Below the pieces are notes generated by a model. It searched no databases. It was not told the DNA's origin and saw only the letters and a list, made by a program, of their open reading frames with translations. From Palsa-1400 sp036501625 (GTDB lineage Bacteria; Verrucomicrobiota; Verrucomicrobiia; Limisphaerales; Palsa-1400), in NCBI GenBank assembly GCA_036501625.1, contig DASXZY010000024.1, positions 15,780-79,779 of the forward strand: a stretch of 64,000 nt of DNA, written 5' to 3'. The position numbers and the translations under genes were made by a program. This document shows, in pieces, positions 61,301 through 64,000 of the stretch (position 1 is its first letter; each line of letters begins with the position of its first letter).

Positions 61301-62348
61301 CGACCAATTGAAGCCCGAGCGCGAACGGCTGGCCAAGCTGGCCGCCACCGCCGAGGCCCCGGACGTGCGCGAAGCGGCCTGGGCCGCCACGGCCATCGCG
61401 GACAATTCGTTCGGGAAAATTTGGAAGGTGGCGGAGCAATCTCCCGCGGCCATGGCCGACGTGCTCAACGGCATTCCGTTCCTCAACGACGCGGACTTGC
61501 GCTCGCAGCCTTACGACCGCGTGCTGCCGCTGCTGAACGAGGCCTCGGCGCCGGATGAAATTCGCCGCGCGGCCATTCACGCGATCGCCGCGATGAACCG
61601 GAATCCGGTGGAGGTTTTTGCCGCGCTGTCCGGCCTGATTAGCCGGGGCGTCGAAGTGCCCGCGGCCGCGCAGGCTCTGCGCGTGCTTTCGCCCGCCGTC
61701 TGGCCGCGCGATCCGAAAGCCGCCGGGGCGGCCGCGCTCGGGTTGGCGGCCTGGGCCAAAACCGTTCCGGCGGGCGAGCGAACCAGTCAAGACTACATTG
61801 AAACCGTGCAATTGGCTGGAGACCTGGCCGCTTCCCTGCCAGCTCCGCCGTCTCCGGGTTTTCGGGAGGAATTGCGGACATTGCGGGTTCCGTTTTTTGT
61901 CATACGCACGGTCCGAGAACAAATGCGCTACGACACGCCGCGGCTGGTGGTCCAGGCCGGGAAGCCTTTCGAGATTCGCTTTGAAAACGTCGATTTCATG
62001 CCGCACAATTTGGTCATCGTGCGGCCGGGCGCGAGGGAACGCGTCGGCCTCGCATCCGCGAAGATGAAGCCGGATCAACTTGACAGCGAAGGCCGCGCCT
62101 TCATCCCGGAAAGCCCGGACATTCTGGCGGCGACGAGGCTGATCGAACCCCGCCAAAAGACTGCGCTCAAAATGACGGCGCCATCGGAAGTGGGTGACTA
62201 TGAGTATTTTTGCACGTATCCTGGGCATTATATGATCATGTGGGGCCAGCTTATCGTGACCAGAGACGTGGATGCCTACCTCCAGGCTCATCCCCAACCC
62301 GCCCTGCCCTCCTCGACGGCCAAAATGCAAGGGAACGGGTACGAATAA
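58341..62348 (+). CDS. PVC-type membrane-bound dehydrogenase with SGNH and azurin domains
   Basis: This 1335-residue exported protein has a signal peptide ending ARAQQ near 20. An SGNH-hydrolase-like domain (25-230) follows, with GGTLAD at 36-41 where the GDS serine is expected, so it may not be catalytic. The PVC dehydrogenase/NHL-like propeller (about 370-720) includes VSPVQMAWDTRGRLWVAAWK, SLCLDPGGAIYLSDGV and VNIGPDGAIYFADWHKPL. HEAT-like repeats span about 740-1130. A blue-copper domain ends the protein, with His1222 (MPHNLV), Cys1291, His1296 and Met1300 in YFCTYPGHYMIMWG, the azurin spacing. Extracellular electron transfer from an oxidised substrate is likely. Confidence 0.9.
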   Translation: MNLKWIILAVLGASMARAQQTPAPELKPGDHVAIIGGTLADRFQHSGWLETCLYTKYPDCDLVFRNLAVPADEVALRHRPADFGSADDWLTKVKADVVFAFFGFNESFKGQAGLAKFKSDLDTFLKTTLAKNYSGKAPARVVLFSPIANERTQDPNFPDPSANNANIRLYTEAMAEAARNNGVPFVDLFAPSQRMFAAAAAEGHSLTINGLYLTDAGDKLLAQAIAPSFAGGRELAAQGEVKGLDEEKLRAAVNEKNAQWEARYRTIDGNNVYGGRSALAYAPKENMIENRKPPEPYISNFKVMQQEMAQRDTLTANRDRRVQALARGSDSQIDDNNLPPVEAVPTDSPGANADGSYVYLEAEAAIAKMKVHSHMKVNLFASEEQFPELVSPVQMAWDTRGRLWVAAWKNYPERTPTSKEGDSLLILEDTKGAGKADKITHFMDDLNAPTGFQFYKNGVLLMEAPDLWYVPEIDSRGGPIERVLMGIDSADSHHTANSLCLDPGGAIYLSDGVFHRTHVETALGPVRNNDGAIYRFEPRTGKFETYVSYGFANPHGRVFDYWGNDLITDATGNNSYFGPGFSGHIDYPAKHERMEEFWARPSRPCAGTGQISSRQFPPELQGDFLNCNVIGFQGIYMVKMSQDGSGQKGEIQESLVSSTDPNFRPVAVNIGPDGAIYFADWHKPLIGHMQHHLRDPNREHDHGRIYRITYEGRPLLAQPKIAGQPIPALLDLLKEPENRTRELAKIELGGRDSSEVIAAVNKWVENLDPKDSTREHDLTEALWVCQWHNVVNTNLLLRVLRSPQWEARAAAGRVLCYWRDRVPGALALFQSLADDPNPRVRLEAVRDASFFATADAANVALAVLKHSTDYYINYTLKETMRQLRPWVLKAIAAHEPIAADNPAGLDYLMSTVDTAELLGLPGTVPTLTALVERQDATDSDRLNALSELAKKTGASRVSELVTLFGPKLGSDEAAQAGFAHLLTWQARDQLKPERERLAKLAATAEAPDVREAAWAATAIADNSFGKIWKVAEQSPAAMADVLNGIPFLNDADLRSQPYDRVLPLLNEASAPDEIRRAAIHAIAAMNRNPVEVFAALSGLISRGVEVPAAAQALRVLSPAVWPRDPKAAGAAALGLAAWAKTVPAGERTSQDYIETVQLAGDLAASLPAPPSPGFREELRTLRVPFFVIRTVREQMRYDTPRLVVQAGKPFEIRFENVDFMPHNLVIVRPGARERVGLASAKMKPDQLDSEGRAFIPESPDILAATRLIEPRQKTALKMTAPSEVGDYEYFCTYPGHYMIMWGQLIVTRDVDAYLQAHPQPALPSSTAKMQGNGYE

Positions 62349-62354
62349 ACTATA

Positions 62355-62362
62355 ATCCTTAA
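62355..62362. repeat. 8-bp target duplication, left copy
   Basis: ATCCTTAA directly flanks the left end of the insertion sequence and is repeated perfectly at 63858-63865. Confidence 0.85.
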
Positions 62363-62380
62363 GGGCGCATCTCAGTTTTT
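62363..62380 (+). repeat. IS terminal inverted repeat, left
   Basis: Eighteen bases starting GGGCGCATCTCA match the inverted right end with one difference at base 13. The transposase stop codon (62372-62374) lies within it. Confidence 0.9.
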
Positions 62381-63800
62381 AGACCAATTAGTGGAACGGT
62401 GAGGGAAGAGGAGCGACCAGCGGTCGTTGCGCCAGAACATTTCCAGGCAGAGCAGGGCTTCGTCGCCTTGTGGAGTCCAGTATTGGCCGGGGCATTTGAA
62501 GCGGCATTGGGTCTGGTGGCAGGTGGATTCAACGGCGCCGCTGCCGATGGGTTCGCCACGGCGGCGAGCTTGGCAGTAGTCCATGCGTTGACGGTGCCCG
62601 TTAAAATAATTGACTTCCTTGGTGAGGGCTTCACGGGAGCCGCCCTCGGGCAAGATAGAGAGCAATTCCTCCAAATGGGCGATGACTTTGACGCTGGACT
62701 CGTGCTTGAGTTGGCGGCGCAAGGGTTTGAGCCATTGCTCCAACTTGGCTTCGTCGGGGCCGAAGAGGGCGCGGCCGGCGGCGGCAAATGTTGGACGGCG
62801 TGATAGTAATCCAAGCGTTGGCGCGCGTCGGGAAAACGGTCGTCCGCCAGTCGCCAAATCCACACGGCGCCATCGGCGATGACCAAGGCTCCCGCCGCCT
62901 GCCCCAAACCGCGTCGCAGCGCTTCGGCGTGCAACTGCTCGCGCAAGCCATCGATGCCTTCGCGCGTGGCCACAAAGCCGCGCTCGCTGATGACGGGCCG
63001 TCCGCCCTCGGTCTGCCCGCGATGATCAAGCCGGAAGCAGGCGCCGGTGTAAACCCAATGCCACTTCTCCGGCTCTTGTCCGCGCCGGCGCAACTTCTCC
63101 GTCTGGCCCCAACCGTCCCGCTCGCGGATGTTCCAAGCGTCGATTTGGATAATCATTTGATAGGGTTCCAACACCCATTCCGGAGGCAGACCGGGAGTAA
63201 CAGACCGGGCCTGCTCATCGAGCTTGCGGCGCAGGCGTTGGGCGCGCTGGCCCTGGCGTTTGGCTTCCCGATGCACCGTGGGGCGCGACATTTTACTCCG
63301 GTCAGATGCTCCAGCACCTGACTGGCCTCGGCCACTGGCATCTTGGCGGCCAAAAGCGCGGCCATCTCTTGCAAGCGTGGCCAACTGCGTCCGGTCTCTT
63401 CCAATCCCAGGAGGGCATCGGCGGGGAAACGCCATTTTTTGCACCGCTTGCAGTAGCCTCGGACCCGCTGGATGGTGACCGGCCCAAAGCGCGCCTGCAC
63501 CGTGCGCGCATGTCCGGCGCTCAAGCGCGTGAGCTTCCGGCGACACAGAGGGCAGAGCGGCGGCGCTGCGTCCGCCTTCTTCTGGGCTGCTTTCTCCGTG
63601 GCCGCGCGAAAAAGCTCCCGGCTCTGTCCTTCCAATGCCAACTCAATGCCGCCTAAGTTGCCATCTTCGGCGGCGACAAAATCTCGCACGCTCTGCTCCA
63701 AACGGGCGACCAGGCTTTGCGCCTGCTCTGCCCACGACTCCGATTTTACTTCGGTGTGATGACCAACACATCGCTCAGGATGTTCGCATATCGCGCTCAT
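62372..63800 (-). pseudogene. ISKra4-family transposase in three shifted frames
   Basis: ATG 63800 opens MSAICEHPERCVGHHTEVKS, a Cys/His zinc-type region with CPLCRRKL and CKRCKKWRFP, reading to LEHLTGVK. At a four-A run (63291-63294) a -1 shift enters MSRPTVHREAK and continues with YQMIIQIDAWNIRERDGWGQ, the catalytic-type Asp, and ADGAVWIW and DYYHAVQHL. At about 62785 a second -1 shift continues ALFGPDEAKLEQWLKPLRRQ and GSGAVESTCHQTQCRFK with the conserved Glu. The first shift could be programmed (an A-AAA slip, with GGAG just before an ATG in the new frame); the second has no good slippery site and may be a mutation. Confidence 0.8.
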
Positions 63801-63839
63801 CCCTGCCTTCTACACGACCCCTCCTAAAAAAGCGCTCCC

Positions 63840-63857
63840 AAAAATTGAGATGCGCCC
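63840..63857 (-). repeat. IS terminal inverted repeat, right
   Basis: The complement reads GGGCGCATCTCAATTTTT, matching the left end with one mismatch. The transposase start lies 40 bases inside. Confidence 0.9.
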
Positions 63858-63865
63858 ATCCTTAA
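63858..63865. repeat. 8-bp target duplication, right copy
   Basis: ATCCTTAA, identical to 62355-62362. Confidence 0.85.
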
Positions 63866-63945
63866 TCCGGCAGTTGGATAGGCTTGGATTTGCTGTAAGT
63901 TCTTTATTTAATGCGGCATGAGTCTGCAAATCTCTCCGATTCCGG

Positions 63946-63969
63946 CTCACCCGCGGGGTGAGGGTTTTT
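63946..63969 (+). terminator. Hairpin with T run near the right edge
   Basis: CTCACCC (63946-63952) pairs with GGGTGAG (63956-63962) over a three-base loop and is followed by GG and five T. It may be the original terminator of the dehydrogenase gene, now separated from it by the insertion sequence. A short frame from ATG 63918 (MSLQISPIP) runs through it and off the edge, so a coding use cannot be excluded. Confidence 0.5.
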
Positions 63970-64000
63970 CCGCGTTGGTTTTGTCCGCGGGGGATTCGCT

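Larger units (their letters stand above)
62363..63857 (-). mobile_element. Complete ISKra4-family insertion sequence, ISMich2-like
   Basis: The 1495-base element has near-perfect 18-base ends: GGGCGCATCTCAGTTTTT at 62363-62380 and, reading inward from 63857, GGGCGCATCTCAATTTTT (one mismatch). It begins and ends with GGG as I recall for ISKra4 members and is flanked by an 8-bp ATCCTTAA duplication. Size, 8-bp duplication and a transposase in two or more overlapping frames point to the ISMich2 subgroup. The perfect target duplication implies recent insertion, between the dehydrogenase gene stop and a hairpin downstream. Confidence 0.9.

Noticed and set aside
60684..62330. 548-residue minus-strand open frame opposite the dehydrogenase
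   Set aside because: Arg/Gly/His-rich translation without motifs; it is the complement of HEAT and azurin coding sequence in high-GC DNA.

Overview
The window reads as chromosomal DNA of a high-GC Verrucomicrobiota bacterium, most likely a soil or freshwater member of the Pedosphaera/Limisphaerales group. The evidence is the mix of very large secreted LamG/Ig-like proteins, stand-alone prepilin-like proteins with an FTLIELLVV start, a PVC-type membrane-bound dehydrogenase with HEAT repeats and a blue-copper tail, many polysaccharide-active enzymes, and an ECF sigma factor paired with a small membrane protein. This taxonomic call is inference from gene content. No rRNA, tRNA or CRISPR array was seen.

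Layout. 1-5.9 kb: the truncated start of an FG-GAP/VCBS protein, small ORFs, an alpha/beta hydrolase with a suspicious start, a 3-methyladenine DNA glycosylase, gnd with a strong promoter carrying a perfect palindrome in its spacer, a lipoprotein-like secreted protein with a 40-residue membrane peptide behind it, and a broken TIR-like/deoxyribosyltransferase-like remnant. 5.9-21.3 kb: one long minus-strand secretory operon made of a four-LamG protein, a pseudopilin, a GH2 glycosidase, a 2422-residue LamG/PQQ/PA14/cytochrome protein and a small secreted protein. 21.5-25.6 kb: a beta-barrel porin with promoter and terminator, then rhaB and a metallo-beta-lactamase-fold hydrolase. 25.7-28.4 kb: ECF sigma plus partner, followed by three decayed genes laid end to end.

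28.5-42.4 kb: hisD, a PHA-system protein, a pseudopilin, an NHL-propeller protein with interrupted Ig domains, then a tight minus-strand operon (phytanoyl-CoA dioxygenase, ArsI fusion, CPBP protease, thiL, tsaE, tsaB). Next comes a coupled GH88-SDR pair, and a TlpA-like thioredoxin protein followed by a shrunken paralogue of itself. 42.5-53.4 kb: a large GH76 protein, a sulfotransferase, a YfhO-like membrane protein, a lytic transglycosylase, and the operon nrdR-unknown-HIT-ruvA-acyltransferase. 53.5-64 kb: aspC-GT39-uxuA, an Lgt paralogue, the SGNH-propeller-HEAT-azurin protein, and a complete ISKra4-family insertion sequence with matching terminal repeats and an 8-bp target duplication.

Taken together the genes suggest a heterotroph that degrades plant or microbial polysaccharides. 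GH2, GH88 and GH76 enzymes act outside or near the surface, and rhaB, uxuA, the SDR and gnd carry sugars and uronates into central metabolism. Large LamG/Ig/NHL proteins and pseudopilins point to a well-developed surface. Several places show decay: single-base shifts at short homopolymers and genes that keep both ends but have lost the middle.
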